DNA of 64,000 nt from Lysobacterales bacterium (GCA_022844165.1 JALHMH010000011.1:58028-122027); one strand, 5' to 3'. Counted from the stretch's first letter, positions 40,154 to 49,838 are shown. Notes: generated from the letters alone by a model not told the origin. A program made the numbers and translations.

Positions 40154-40725
40154 GTTCCGATACTGTGCGTGTACAGCCGACCAGTCTCGCAGACGTCAAA
40201 CTCATTGAACCCCGCGTCTTCGGCGATGCGCGTGGTTTTTTCTTCGAGGCCTTCAATCAGACGGTTTACGCGGCCAGAGGTTTGCCCACTTCCTTCGTGC
40301 AGACCAACGTCTCGCGCTCGGCGCGAGGCGTGTTGCGTGGTTTGCACTATCAATGGCCGCAACCGCAGGGCAAGCTCGTGGGTGTGCTCGAAGGTGCAGT
40401 GATCGATGTTGCGGTGGACATTCGCCGTGGTTCGCCCACCTTCGGCCAGAGCGTGGCGGTCGAGCTGTCGGCCGACAATCATCACATGCTGTGGATCCCC
40501 GAAGGTTACGCACACGGCTTTGCCGTGATCAGCGAGTTCGCCACCTTCGTGTATCAATGCACGACGTTGTATGAAGCCAAATGGGATCGTGCCATTCGTT
40601 GGGACGATCCCACATTCGACATTGCCTGGCCGTTTGTGCCGGAATCGCTGTCTAACAAGGATGCGAACGCACCATTCCTGGCCGACATCTCGGCGGACAA
40701 CCTGCCAACGTACGTCGCGCCATGA
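40150..40725 (+). CDS. rfbC: dTDP-4-dehydrorhamnose 3,5-epimerase
   Basis: A 191-residue cupin-type epimerase, third step of dTDP-rhamnose synthesis. The motifs are [17 protein letters not shown] (catalytic His), [15 protein letters not shown] (catalytic Asp), and the Tyr/His-rich [11 protein letters not shown]. The GTG at 40150 overlaps the rfbA stop; a second GTG at 40165 is possible. The frame is open far upstream but that part overlaps rfbA and is not protein-like. Confidence 0.96.
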   Translation: MSSDTVRVQPTSLADVKLIEPRVFGDARGFFFEAFNQTVYAARGLPTSFVQTNVSRSARGVLRGLHYQWPQPQGKLVGVLEGAVIDVAVDIRRGSPTFGQSVAVELSADNHHMLWIPEGYAHGFAVISEFATFVYQCTTLYEAKWDRAIRWDDPTFDIAWPFVPESLSNKDANAPFLADISADNLPTYVAP

Positions 40726-41621
40726 TTCTGCTGACGGGCAGCAACGGCCAAGTCGGATTCGAGCTGGCGAGACGATTGCCCACACTTGGTCCGGTGCTGT
40801 GCGCGGCGCGTGCCGGTGCCGATATCGCGCTCGATTTGGCCGATCTGAATACCATCGAGCCGGTATTGGATCGGGCTCGGCCGCAAGTCATCGTCAACGC
40901 CGCAGCGTACACGGCGGTGGATGCCGCCGAGGACAACGTCGAGATGGCAGACCGTGTCAATCATCGCGCTGTCGCCAGCATTGGCGCCTGGGCAGCACGT
41001 AATCACGCGCTGGTTGTTCATTACTCGACCGACTACGTGTTCGCGGGCGATGGCACGTCGCCGTATTGCGAAGACCAACCGATCGCTCCGCAAAGCGTCT
41101 ACGGGCGCAGCAAAGCCGACGGCGAAATCGCGCTGCGCGCGAGCGGCGCTGCGCACTTGATCTTGCGTACCGCGTGGGTGTACGCGCCGCGTGGCAAGAA
41201 CTTTTTGCTGACGATGTTGCGCGTGGCTGCCGAGCGCGAGCGCTTGCGTGTGGTCGACGATCAAATCGGTTGCCCAACGAGTGCGACGACCCTGGCTGAC
41301 ATGACCTATCGAATGCTGGCATCACCGGCGTTGCGCGACAAGCTGGGCACCTATCACGTTGTGAGTACTGGCAGCACCAGCTGGTGCGGGTTCGCCCGCG
41401 CGATCATTCAGCGCGCACAGCAACGCGGGATGCTCAGTCGCGAGACGCCCGTCGATGCGATTACCACCGGCGAGTATCCGGCCAAGGCCAGACGCCCGGC
41501 CTATTCAGTGCTCTCGACGGCGAAACTGACGCGTGTATTCGGCATCGTTCCGCCGTCGTGGCAGACGGGTTTGGATGCGACGATGCAGCAGCTTCAGGCA
41601 AGTTGCTGCGGCGAGCGCTGA
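40722..41621 (+). CDS. rfbD: dTDP-4-dehydrorhamnose reductase
   Basis: A 299-residue SDR-family reductase that makes dTDP-L-rhamnose, last step of the pathway. The NADPH-binding start is [18 protein letters not shown]; the catalytic Tyr-Lys is in YGRSKADGE. The ATG at 40722 overlaps the rfbC stop. The product feeds O-antigen or exopolysaccharide; no glycosyltransferases follow, so those genes are elsewhere. The next gene starts 65 bp downstream. Confidence 0.96.
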   Translation: MILLTGSNGQVGFELARRLPTLGPVLCAARAGADIALDLADLNTIEPVLDRARPQVIVNAAAYTAVDAAEDNVEMADRVNHRAVASIGAWAARNHALVVHYSTDYVFAGDGTSPYCEDQPIAPQSVYGRSKADGEIALRASGAAHLILRTAWVYAPRGKNFLLTMLRVAAERERLRVVDDQIGCPTSATTLADMTYRMLASPALRDKLGTYHVVSTGSTSWCGFARAIIQRAQQRGMLSRETPVDAITTGEYPAKARRPAYSVLSTAKLTRVFGIVPPSWQTGLDATMQQLQASCCGER

Positions 41622-41686
41622 CTTCTGTCACTGGTCGCGCCCGTGCCGCTGCCCAAGAGTGAAGACATTCTCTAAGCGAGCGCTCA

Positions 41687-42154
41687 ATGACCGAAATTTC
41701 CTGGCAGCGCGTCGATCCGGACGCACCCAAACTCTGGCGCGAGAGTGCCTGGTATGGCCTGTTCTGGCTGCCGATCGCAGTTGGGCTGGTGTCGAGTGCA
41801 TTCGTATCGTGGTGGGCGGCCATCATCGTCGGCGCGGCCACTGCGGTGCTGCTGCATTTGCTCATCGCACATTTCTCAGTGCGACGATTCGAGCGCTTTG
41901 CATTCGCCCTGGCCGACGATGGCTTGCTGATTCGCAAAGGCGTGTTGTGGCGCAGTGAGCGCTACGTGCCGCGCATTCGTATCCAGCATGTGGATGTCGT
42001 TGAAGGTCCAATCGCACGCCGCCACGGTCTTTCGGTGTTGTCGTTGCATACGGCTGGCGCACATCTGGAGTCCGCCGATATCTCGGGTCTGCGCGCGGCC
42101 GATGCCTTTGCGTTGCGCGATCGTTTGCTGCGGCGCGATGGGTTGCCCCAGTGA
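41687..42154 (+). CDS. PH-domain membrane protein (YdbS-like)
   Basis: A 155-residue protein with two membrane segments (about 22-38 and 43-58) and a C-terminal bacterial PH domain (PF03703-type, about 75-140: LLIRKGVLWRSERYVPRIRI). Paired proteins of this kind, YdbS and YdbT, have a membrane-stress role in Bacillus. The stop overlaps the start of the longer partner (GTGA) at 42151. Confidence 0.85.
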   Translation: MTEISWQRVDPDAPKLWRESAWYGLFWLPIAVGLVSSAFVSWWAAIIVGAATAVLLHLLIAHFSVRRFERFAFALADDGLLIRKGVLWRSERYVPRIRIQHVDVVEGPIARRHGLSVLSLHTAGAHLESADISGLRAADAFALRDRLLRRDGLPQ

Positions 42155-43635
42155 CTGACAACGCACTGCCGTTGGGCGACGGCCGGCCGCTTCACTGGGC
42201 GTCGCCGTTGTACGAATTGGTGTTCCACCTCGCCAATATGATCCCAACGATGCTCGGTCTGGGATTGGCCGCCAGCAGCGAGCGTTTTGCGATATGGGGC
42301 GTGGCCGGCATGATCGTGATGGGCGTGGCGACCATCATTTACAGTGTGTTTGCCGCTCGGCGCATCCGCTACTGGATCACCGACGAGGACCTGGTGATCC
42401 GCAGCGGCATCATTGGTCGTACCGTGCGTCGCATTCCCTGGGCTCGCGTGGAGAACGTGCAGCAAAAACGCAATGTGCTGCATCGATTGACCGGCGTCGC
42501 CGAGGTCGTCGTCGAAGCCGGCGGCGGCATGAATGCTGAGGCCAAACTGCGCGTGCTGAGCCTCGCCGCCGCCGCCGAATTCGAACAAGCGGTGCGTGAG
42601 CACAAACAGGGGACCGCAGCGCCGATATCGCAGGCCGAAACCGCTGCGCTGCTAACACTTGACAGCCCAGAGTTGGTGCGCGCCGGGTTGATCTCGAATC
42701 AGGGCTGGCTTGCAGTCGGCGCAATGTTCGCGCTGGTCTATCAATTCGACGACTACTTTCCTGTTGGGCAGTGGATGAAGGACGCAGGCTCAGCGACGGT
42801 GAGCGCCGTCGGCCTCGACCATGGCGTGGTGTTCTGGATTTCGTTGTTGATCGTGCTCGCGTTGGTTGGATTTGCGCTGATGCGCGTGTTGTCGATCACC
42901 TGGTGGCTGGTGCGCTTTCACGGTTTCTCGTTGCATCTGGTCGACGAGAAGCTGAGCACCGAGCATGGCCTGTTCACCAAGCGGCGCGGAGCGTCGCATC
43001 GCCAGCGCGTGCAGCGCCTGCTGGTGCTCGATGGCTGGTTGTACCGACTATTCAAGCGCCAGGCGATCCAGGTTGGCGTCGCCGGTCAGCGCGAAGCCTT
43101 GAACGAGACCGATTCGCTGCGTTGGCTGGCGCCAGTGGTGCGCGCCGAACGGCGCAGCGAATTGCTCAACGTGGCGCTGCCGATTCTCGACGAACGCTCG
43201 CTCGACTGGCGACCGTTGCACAATAGCGCTGGTTGGCGTGTGTGGTTCAGTCACGCCATTTTCGTGCCACTGCTACTGTTGCTGCTGGTTGTTTCGCCAT
43301 CACTGGTTGCGGTGCTGGTCGTTGCCGCGCTGGTGCTGATCACACTCGACGCGTTTGCCTATGCGCGCTTTGCGGGTTATGCGATCGACGATCGCATCGT
43401 CGCCTTTCGCGAGGGCTTTCTCGATCGGCAAACCTGGTTTGTCCCCATTGACCGCATTGAGTGGGTCGCGCTGATCACCTCGCCGATGGATCGCGCCAAC
43501 GGCACCGCGTCGGTTTCGATCGAACTGCGCACGCGAGGGCCCGGCGGGCGAGCGCAGATACCGATGTTGGCGTTGGCGGATGCGGAAGCGTTGGCGTCGC
43601 GGTTGCGGCAACAGTTGGCGTTGTTAGCCGACTAA
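42151..43635 (+). CDS. PH-domain membrane protein (YdbT-like)
   Basis: A 494-residue partner of the preceding protein, starting with GTG in the overlap. It has paired membrane segments (about 27-60, 215-250 and 368-410) with three bacterial PH-like domains between and after them (for example TDEDLVIRSGIIGRTVRRIPWARVEN cut here to the core VIRSGIIGRTVRRIPWA; a third at about 420-490 IVAFREGFLDRQTWFVPIDR). This is the YdbT layout. Function is membrane-related but not established here; location in the inner membrane. Confidence 0.85.
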   Translation: MTDNALPLGDGRPLHWASPLYELVFHLANMIPTMLGLGLAASSERFAIWGVAGMIVMGVATIIYSVFAARRIRYWITDEDLVIRSGIIGRTVRRIPWARVENVQQKRNVLHRLTGVAEVVVEAGGGMNAEAKLRVLSLAAAAEFEQAVREHKQGTAAPISQAETAALLTLDSPELVRAGLISNQGWLAVGAMFALVYQFDDYFPVGQWMKDAGSATVSAVGLDHGVVFWISLLIVLALVGFALMRVLSITWWLVRFHGFSLHLVDEKLSTEHGLFTKRRGASHRQRVQRLLVLDGWLYRLFKRQAIQVGVAGQREALNETDSLRWLAPVVRAERRSELLNVALPILDERSLDWRPLHNSAGWRVWFSHAIFVPLLLLLLVVSPSLVAVLVVAALVLITLDAFAYARFAGYAIDDRIVAFREGFLDRQTWFVPIDRIEWVALITSPMDRANGTASVSIELRTRGPGGRAQIPMLALADAEALASRLRQQLALLAD

Positions 43636-43668
43636 CGACCATTTGAAGGGGCCGCAGCGTCGACACAC

Positions 43669-43690
43669 GGGTCGCGCTCAGGCGCGACCC
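43669..43690. terminator. Hairpin between convergent genes
   Basis: GGGTCGCGC (43669-43677), loop TCAG, GCGCGACCC (43682-43690), 9-bp perfect stem in the 81-bp gap between the convergent YdbT-like and phoH genes. It can serve both sides, though no clear T-run is present. Confidence 0.65.
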
Positions 43691-43716
43691 GAATCCCATG
43701 TTTGCGTCGTCCGGGT

Positions 43717-45114
43717 CTACAACACTTCCGACGCAAAATCTGCCAACCGCGAGCGCTCGCCGCGGCGCAGGGTGATGTGCGCGCTATGCGGCCAATGCTG
43801 GAAGCGGTCGACGGCAAAGGTCAGGCCTGAGGTGGTTTCGGTCAGGTAGGGCGTGTCGATCTGTTCGACGTTGCCCAGGCACACCATTTTGGTACCAGGG
43901 CCAGCGCGCGTCAGCAGCGTCTTCATCTGCTTGGGCGTCAGATTTTGCGCTTCGTCGATGATCACGTAACGTTGCAGGAAAGTACGCCCGCGCATAAAGC
44001 TCATGCTGCGCACTTTGACCCGCGAGTTGAGCAAATCGTTGGTCGCCTGGCGAGCCCAGTTGCTGGAATCCTGCGGGCTGGCGAGCACTTCCAGATTGTC
44101 CGCAAGCGCGCCCATCCACGGGGTCATTTTTTCCTCTTCCGTGCCCGGCAGGAAACCAATGTCTTCGCCCACTGGCACGGTGGCGCGGGTGACGATGATT
44201 TCCTTATAGCGCTGCTGATCCATGGTTTGCGCCAAACCAGCCGCCAGCGCCAGCAGCGTCTTGCCGGTGCCGGCCGTGCCGAGCAAGGTCACAAAATCGA
44301 CCTCCGGATCCATCAGCACATTCAACGCGAAATTTTGTTCGCGATTGCGTGCGCTGATGCCCCAGACCCGGTGCGGATTGCTCTGGTAGTCATCGACGAT
44401 CTGCAGTTTGGCTTTGCCGCCGGCGATGTCGAGCACACGCAACGCGACTTGGTTGTCGTCGCTGAAATGCATGAACTGGTTCGGATGCCAACGTTCGTCG
44501 CGCTTCATCTTGACGCGGTAGAACGTCCGCCCGCGTTCGCTCCAGGATTCGAGTTCCGGGTGTTTGCTCCAGAAATCGGCTTTCAGCGTTTCCACGCCCG
44601 TGTACAGCAGCGCCAAATCGTCCAGCGCGCGATCGTTCTCGTAGTCTTCGGCCTGAATGTTATGGATCTTGGCTTTGATCCGAAGGTTGATGTCCTTCGT
44701 GACCAGAACCACCGGTGTGCGGCCTTTCTCCTCTCGCAGTTGCAGAACCGACATCAGGATCTGATTGTCGGGAATCACCGACCCGAAGTTCTGCGCGCTG
44801 GGTTTGTTCGCCTCCGTCTGGAAGTAGAGGAGGCCCCGCGGTCGGTGTCGGCCCAGGTCCATACCTTCGGGATTCTTGAGCGGTATGCCTTTGGCCAGGT
44901 GCCCGTTGCCGTGCGACTCGATCAGTTCGTTCAAAAAACGGCTGACCTGCCGCACATTGCGCGAGACCTCGCTCACCCCCTTTTTGGCGTTATCCAGTTC
45001 CTCAAGCACCATCATCGGCAAGTAAACGTCGTGTTCCTCGAAACGGAACAGCGCCGTAGGGTCGTGCATCAGCACGTTGGTATCGAGGACGTAGGTGCGC
45101 TTTTTTTGGCTCAT
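43717..45114 (-). CDS. phoH: PIN domain-containing PhoH-family ATPase
   Basis: A 465-residue cytoplasmic protein, an N-terminal PIN ribonuclease-like domain (about 5-140, YVLDTNVLMHDP and the acidic residues in VLVTKDINL) fused to a PhoH ATPase/helicase domain (about 240-460, Walker A GTAGTGKTLLALAAG, Walker B region VIIDEAQNLTPKQMKTLL). Such fusions act as RNA helicase-nucleases. The ATG at 45114 matches the family start. It lies downstream of the gcvR-like gene on the same strand. Confidence 0.95.
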   Translation of the reverse strand: MSQKKRTYVLDTNVLMHDPTALFRFEEHDVYLPMMVLEELDNAKKGVSEVSRNVRQVSRFLNELIESHGNGHLAKGIPLKNPEGMDLGRHRPRGLLYFQTEANKPSAQNFGSVIPDNQILMSVLQLREEKGRTPVVLVTKDINLRIKAKIHNIQAEDYENDRALDDLALLYTGVETLKADFWSKHPELESWSERGRTFYRVKMKRDERWHPNQFMHFSDDNQVALRVLDIAGGKAKLQIVDDYQSNPHRVWGISARNREQNFALNVLMDPEVDFVTLLGTAGTGKTLLALAAGLAQTMDQQRYKEIIVTRATVPVGEDIGFLPGTEEEKMTPWMGALADNLEVLASPQDSSNWARQATNDLLNSRVKVRSMSFMRGRTFLQRYVIIDEAQNLTPKQMKTLLTRAGPGTKMVCLGNVEQIDTPYLTETTSGLTFAVDRFQHWPHSAHITLRRGERSRLADFASEVL

Positions 45115-45157
45115 CGGGCTTCTGGAAATGGTGAGTGAGGACGCGCCGAACGGCGCG

Positions 45158-45715
45158 TCAACCCTTGACGGGTTCGAGGATCGCGTCGAGGTTCAACGAG
45201 TCGCAAAACTCGAGAAAGTCTTCGCGCAGGCTGGAGATATGTGCTGAGGCAGGAATGCCGATAGCGATCTGCGCGGAGAACATCTCGGCACCGGTCGTCG
45301 AGGCGCGATAGCGTGACGACGAGAGAGACTCCACCAGAATTCCGCGACGTGCGAAGAATTCGCCCAGCTGATACAAGATGCCGGGTCGATCGGCGGCAAT
45401 CGCTTCAACCGTGTATGGCAGGTGGTTGCCCGCGAGTTCGCGTGAGCCAGTGCGACGGATCGTCAGCGCAATTTGTTCATCGCGCTGCATCTTGCCGAGC
45501 GCGTTTTCGCATTTGGCGATTGCGTCCCACGAGCCCGATGCGAGCAGTAGCACGCTGACTTCCTGGCCGAGCATCGAGACGCGTGCTTCCAGCAAATTGC
45601 AGCCGGCGTCAACAACGCGCTTACCAATGACGGTCAGCAGCGACACCGAATTGGGCGCCAACGCGGAAACGAGCAGATGATTGTCGGGGACGGCGGGGCG
45701 AGTTGTGTCGGTCAC
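45158..45715 (-). CDS. gcvR: Glycine cleavage system repressor-like ACT protein
   Basis: A 185-residue protein with two ACT domains (about 10-80 and 95-165). In E. coli GcvR binds glycine and represses the glycine-cleavage operon through GcvA. The string SLLTVIGKRVVDAGCNLLEA and the second IAADRPGILYQLGEFFARRGI match. The GTG at 45715 is chosen; the longer frame to 45793 has no suitable start context. It is divergent from dapA, as in E. coli, but the bcp gene usually next to gcvR is missing here; phoH is in its place. Confidence 0.85.
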   Translation of the reverse strand: MTDTTRPAVPDNHLLVSALAPNSVSLLTVIGKRVVDAGCNLLEARVSMLGQEVSVLLLASGSWDAIAKCENALGKMQRDEQIALTIRRTGSRELAGNHLPYTVEAIAADRPGILYQLGEFFARRGILVESLSSSRYRASTTGAEMFSAQIAIGIPASAHISSLREDFLEFCDSLNLDAILEPVKG

Positions 45716-45891
45716 TGTGTGGGATTGTGATCTACGGGAAGCGCCATCTGCCTTTAAATCGGCCGAAGGCGAGCCGCTCAGAATACTTGTCACCCTTCAA
45801 AGGCCGCAAGTAACATCGTTCGACTTTTTATCGCGGGTAACGGGGACCGGCAAAGACCGATCGCGTCCCGTCCGCCAACCAACTCATAGGA

Positions 45892-46782
45892 ATGAACGTG
45901 CAAATCACCGGTAGCATTCCGGCGCTTGTGACGCCGTTTCAACATAATGGTGCGCTCGATTTGGTGGCTTTCGATGCGTTACTTGAGTGGCAGCTTGCGT
46001 CTGGATCAAGTGCCATCGTGGTCGCTGGCTCGACCGGCGAGTCTGGTGCGCTGGAGCCATTGGAGTTGACGGCGCTGGTTGCCGCCGCCGTGCGGCGATT
46101 GCAGGGGCGCATACCGGTCATTGTTGGCGTCGGCGCGGCTGCAACGTCGAAAGCACTGTCGTTGCTTCGCCTCGCCCACGAAGCCGGTGCCGACGCTGCC
46201 TTGGCGGTCACGCCATACTATTGCCGGCCGACACAGGCCGGGCTCATTGCGCACTTCGAGGCCCTGGCAGCTGGGCCGCTGCCGGTCATTTTGTACAACG
46301 TTCCGGCGCGCACCGGCGTCGATCTGCTACCCGCTTCGGTGTCCATGCTGGCCCGACATCCACGGATTGTCGGCGTGAAAGAGGCTGTCGCTGAACGCAG
46401 CCGGTGGCGAGCATTAATCGACCTGCAATCCGAGGACTTTTGTGTGGTGAGTGGCGATGATGCCACCGCGCTCGATGCGATCCGCGATGGGGCCCGTGGT
46501 CTGATTTCGGTCGCAGCGAACGCGGTTCCGGCCGCCTTCGCTGAACTGATTGCCGCCGCACGCGCCGGGCGTTGGGAAAAAGCAAACGCAATCGACGCTA
46601 TGCTCGCGCCCTTAATCGCTGCGCTGGAAGCGGCGCCGAACCCGATCGCGATCAAGGCAGCTTTAGCGCACCTGAGTCGTATCGAGGACGTTCTTCGGCT
46701 GCCACTGCAGCCATTGGATGCGACGTTGCGTCCTGGGCTGCACGCGGCGCTGGCCGACGTTCAGGGTCAATGGGCGGCATAA
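45892..46782 (+). CDS. dapA: 4-hydroxy-tetrahydrodipicolinate synthase
   Basis: A 296-residue TIM-barrel aldolase condensing pyruvate with aspartate semialdehyde, the first committed step to lysine and mesodiaminopimelate for the wall. The Schiff-base Lys is in VGVKEAVAE, the catalytic Tyr in LYNVPARTG, and the GSTGESGALEPLE segment binds pyruvate. The ATG at 45892 follows AGGA; a GTG at 45898 is also possible. It is followed by the bamC-like gene 24 bp downstream, the order known from E. coli. Confidence 0.96.
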   Translation: MNVQITGSIPALVTPFQHNGALDLVAFDALLEWQLASGSSAIVVAGSTGESGALEPLELTALVAAAVRRLQGRIPVIVGVGAAATSKALSLLRLAHEAGADAALAVTPYYCRPTQAGLIAHFEALAAGPLPVILYNVPARTGVDLLPASVSMLARHPRIVGVKEAVAERSRWRALIDLQSEDFCVVSGDDATALDAIRDGARGLISVAANAVPAAFAELIAAARAGRWEKANAIDAMLAPLIAALEAAPNPIAIKAALAHLSRIEDVLRLPLQPLDATLRPGLHAALADVQGQWAA

Positions 46783-46806
46783 ACGAATCAGGACGAGGAG
46801 AGGTCG

Positions 46807-47376
46807 GTGCTAAAACGCCAAGGTTTAACGCTCGCAGTGCTGCTGATAGCCACGACTGGATGCAATTGGGTCAATCGCCCGATCGTTTATGAGACGGCTC
46901 GCGAAACGCCGCCGCTGGAAGTTCCAAACAACCTGATTGCTCCCTCCCCGAATCCGGCTGCTCAGATACCGCCGGCTGGCGACGCCACTGAAGCTGCGTA
47001 CGATGCAACGCCACCGCCGTTGAGCGGCGGCGTGAGTGCGCCTGCCAACACCGGTCCAACAGAGCTTCGCATTGAAGATACAAGTGCCAGTGCCTGGCGT
47101 CGTGTGGGTGCAGCGTTGGATGACAGCAATTGTTGTGAGATTGTCGGTCGTGACGAAGCGGCGATGACGTACGACCTTGAAGTCGCAAACGCCGGCAACC
47201 GACCCGGGTTCTTTCGCCGCGTCTTTGGTGGCAAGGGGGCGAGGACCGCGATGACCGTGCGCATCAAGGCGGTGGGCGAGGTGTCGGAGGTCTTGGTAGT
47301 CGATGCGTCGGGCGAAGTTCGCAAAGATGCATTGGCGAGCCGGGTTCTGAGTGCAATCGACGCATCGCTGGAATAG
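46807..47376 (+). CDS. bamC: BamC-like outer-membrane lipoprotein
   Basis: A 189-residue lipoprotein starting with GTG at 46807 (GAGGAGAGG nearby upstream). The lipobox is IATTGC near residue 19. The N-terminal part (ARETPPLEVPNNL) matches the extended region of BamC that binds BamD; a small C-terminal domain follows (about 80-189). BamC is an accessory subunit of the BAM complex. It is shorter than E. coli BamC (344), which has two domains, so only one domain is kept. The location behind dapA supports it; direct similarity is weak. Confidence 0.75.
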   Translation: MLKRQGLTLAVLLIATTGCNWVNRPIVYETARETPPLEVPNNLIAPSPNPAAQIPPAGDATEAAYDATPPPLSGGVSAPANTGPTELRIEDTSASAWRRVGAALDDSNCCEIVGRDEAAMTYDLEVANAGNRPGFFRRVFGGKGARTAMTVRIKAVGEVSEVLVVDASGEVRKDALASRVLSAIDASLE

Positions 47377-47390
47377 TCGCCGCCGAGCCT

Positions 47391-47714
47391 TCAACGCTCA
47401 AGATATTTGAGCTTCTCGGTCACTTTTTCCCAGGCTTTTGCATCGGCCGGCGCGTCTTTTCGGGTCGCGATGACCGGCCACTGCGCAGCCAGTTCGCGAT
47501 TCAGCGCAATGAACGATTCCTGCCCTGCAGGCACATCGTCTTCCGGATAAATGGCGTTGACCGGGCACTCGGGTTCGCACAAAGTGCAATCGATGCACTC
47601 GTCCGGATCAATGACCAGAAAGTTCGGCCCCTCATGGAAGCAGTCGACCGGACAAACCTCGACGCAATCGGTGAACTTGCATTTGATGCAGCTTTCTGTG
47701 ACGACAAAGGGCAT
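47391..47714 (-). CDS. fdxA: Ferredoxin FdxA (7Fe/8Fe type)
   Basis: A 107-residue ferredoxin, equal in length to Azotobacter ferredoxin I. The Cys motifs are [16 protein letters not shown] and [12 protein letters not shown], giving one [3Fe-4S]/[4Fe-4S] pair arrangement as in that family; the rest ([23 protein letters not shown]) also matches. The ATG at 47714 is used; the frame upstream is not protein-like. It is convergent with bamC, 14 bp apart, and lies downstream of tRNA-Glu. Confidence 0.95.
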   Translation of the reverse strand: MPFVVTESCIKCKFTDCVEVCPVDCFHEGPNFLVIDPDECIDCTLCEPECPVNAIYPEDDVPAGQESFIALNRELAAQWPVIATRKDAPADAKAWEKVTEKLKYLER

Positions 47715-47813
47715 ACCGATGGTGTGCTGAGAAGAAAATGGGGAAACGAACTTCACGAGGCTCGGTCCAGTGCGCAAGTACGCTGGCCGATGTGGTGCCC
47801 GTAGATCTCAGGA

Positions 47814-47888
47814 TGGCGCTCCCTACGAGAATCGAACTCGTGTTTTAGCCTTGAGAGGGCCACGTCCTGACCGCTAGACGAAGGGAGC
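47814..47888 (-). tRNA. tRNA-Glu (anticodon CTC)
   Basis: A 75-nt cloverleaf on the minus strand: acceptor GCTCCCT/AGGGAGC, anticodon stem TGGCC/GGCTA (one G-T pair) with loop CTCTCAA (anticodon CTC, reads GAG), T arm ACGAG-TTCGATT-CTCGT, discriminator G and an encoded CCA (47814-47816). It precedes fdxA on the same strand. Confidence 0.95.
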
Positions 47889-48030
47889 AACAAATCTGAA
47901 GCCAACGACAGGCGGCGGATACTAACGTTCGGCCGAACGTGGGACAATAAGCTGCGCTCAAAAGTCAGCGGAGATTTAGGCGGGCGCGCTCAGAGCCGAT
48001 CCAAGCCGCTCTTCTACACGGAAACCATGG

Positions 48031-49347
48031 ATGTCTAACACGGATGTTTCGACGGCGCATGCGCCGCGGATTTTGACTCGCGCAGAGCATGAGGTGTCGC
48101 GCAAGAACATCAGTCCAGCCGCATTGCGCGTGCTTTATGGGCTTAAGGAAGCCGGCTTTCAGGCGCACCTGGTCGGCGGTGGTGTTCGCGATCTGCTGCT
48201 CGGCGGCGAACCTAAAGATTTCGATGTGGCCACAAACGCAACGCCAGCCGAATTGCGAACGGTCTTTCGCCAGTGTCGGCTGATCGGCAGGCGTTTCGTG
48301 ATTGCACATGTTCGCTATGGCGACGAGATTATCGAAGTGACCACTTTTCGCGGCAAGGGCGATGCGCTCGATATCGACCGTGAGGTCGAGGCGGACGGTC
48401 GGATTTTGCGCGACAACGTCTTTGGCTCGATGGAAGAGGACGCCTTGCGTCGCGACTTCACGATCAACGCGCTGTACTACAACATCGACGATTTTTCGGT
48501 CGTCGACTACGTTGGTGGCCTGGATGATCTGAATGCCCGTCAGTTGCGGCTCATCGGCGATCCCGAGACACGTTATCGGGAAGATCCGGTGAGGATGCTG
48601 CGTGCCGCACGTTTTGCGGGGAAGTTGGGGTTCGCTATTGCGCCGGAGACCGAAGCACCGATTGAGCGTCTGGCGAACCTGCTCGATGGAATTCCACCGG
48701 CGCGCTTGTTCGACGATTTGTTGAAGCTATTCCTTTTTGGCCACGCCGAGCGTAGTTTCGATCAGCTGTTGCGATTGAAGTTGTTTGAGCACTTGTTTCC
48801 GCAGGTCGAGTTGAGTGAGGCAAATCTGGCGTTGATTCGTGCCGCGTTGCGCAGCACCGATGAGCGCGTTGGTCTGGGCAAGCCGGTAACGCCAGCGTTT
48901 GTGTTCGCAGCGATCCTGTGGAGCGTTTACCGCCAGCGTCTCGGTACCGAGACCGACGATAGCGCCATTGATGCCGCGGCTGACAACGTCTTTTTGCGCG
49001 CCAGCCGACGCGTTGCGATACCCAGGCGATTCTCCGTTGTTGCCCGCGATATCTGGTGGATGCAGCAACGCATGATCGTGAAAAGCGCCGCGCGCGCGAA
49101 GCGCGTGATGCGCCATCCGAAATTCCGCGCGGGCTTTGACTTTTTGCTGCTGCGTGCAGGCCTGAACCCGGCATTGCAGCCGTTGGCGCGGCTCTGGGAG
49201 CAGCTGCAGGGCGCACCAGCAGCCAGTGATACCAGCTTTGCCCAGGCATCCGGCGAGGATGTTGCGGCCAAACCGAGACCGCGCAATCGGCGTCGACGTG
49301 GGCCACGTCCAGTCGTGCCAGGCGCCGGGGAAGCGGTGGCTGAATGA
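48031..49347 (+). CDS. pcnB: Poly(A) polymerase I
   Basis: A 438-residue nucleotidyltransferase that adds poly(A) to RNA 3' ends, promoting decay. The signature GGGVRDLLLGGEPKDFDVAT (20 residues) contains the DxD metal ligands; RRDFTINALYYN and RLIGDPETRYREDPVRMLRA follow. The C-terminus is Arg-rich (RPRNRRRRGPR), as in PcnB rather than CCA transferases. It overlaps folK by 4 bp and leads the pcnB-folK-panB-panC run known from other gammaproteobacteria. Confidence 0.97.
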   Translation: MSNTDVSTAHAPRILTRAEHEVSRKNISPAALRVLYGLKEAGFQAHLVGGGVRDLLLGGEPKDFDVATNATPAELRTVFRQCRLIGRRFVIAHVRYGDEIIEVTTFRGKGDALDIDREVEADGRILRDNVFGSMEEDALRRDFTINALYYNIDDFSVVDYVGGLDDLNARQLRLIGDPETRYREDPVRMLRAARFAGKLGFAIAPETEAPIERLANLLDGIPPARLFDDLLKLFLFGHAERSFDQLLRLKLFEHLFPQVELSEANLALIRAALRSTDERVGLGKPVTPAFVFAAILWSVYRQRLGTETDDSAIDAAADNVFLRASRRVAIPRRFSVVARDIWWMQQRMIVKSAARAKRVMRHPKFRAGFDFLLLRAGLNPALQPLARLWEQLQGAPAASDTSFAQASGEDVAAKPRPRNRRRRGPRPVVPGAGEAVAE

Positions 49348-49835
49348 GTCTCGCGGTTGTTGCGATCGGCAGTAATCTTGGCGATCGCGCTGCGAACGTC
49401 AGAGCCGCATTCCACGAACTGCGTGCGCTGTCGGACGGCGAAGTCGTGCATTCGCGGTTATACGGTTCGGCAGCCTGGGGCGATGTCTCCCAGCCTGACT
49501 ATGTCAACGCGGTTGCGATGTTCGAAACGCAACGGGATCCGCACGCATTGCTTGATGCGCTGCTCGATATCGAACGTCGCTTCGGTCGCGTACGCTCGGC
49601 AGAAAGGCGGTATGCAGCACGCTATCTAGACTTGGACTTGATCGCACTCGGGGCACGGCATATCCACGACTCGCACCTGACCCTGCCACACCCGCATGCG
49701 CATGTTCGTGCTTTCGTATTGGTTCCCTTGGCGGAGATTGCGCCAACCCTGGTTTTGCCTGGGCATGGCGCAATCGAATCGCTGCTCAAGCCAGAGTTCG
49801 TTAGCCTGTGCTGGCCACTCGCCAGTACGGAGTAA
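49344..49835 (+). CDS. folK: 2-amino-4-hydroxy-6-hydroxymethyldihydropteridine pyrophosphokinase
   Basis: A 163-residue HPPK, transferring pyrophosphate from ATP to hydroxymethyldihydropterin in folate synthesis. The family pattern is at the start (VAIGSNLGDRAANV) and the signature YAARYLDLDLIALG with HPHAHVRAFVLVPL (pterin/Mg binding) follows. It overlaps pcnB by 4 bp and is 3 bp before panB, so it is in one operon. Confidence 0.97.
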   Translation: MSLAVVAIGSNLGDRAANVRAAFHELRALSDGEVVHSRLYGSAAWGDVSQPDYVNAVAMFETQRDPHALLDALLDIERRFGRVRSAERRYAARYLDLDLIALGARHIHDSHLTLPHPHAHVRAFVLVPLAEIAPTLVLPGHGAIESLLKPEFVSLCWPLASTE

Positions 49836-49838
49836 CGC

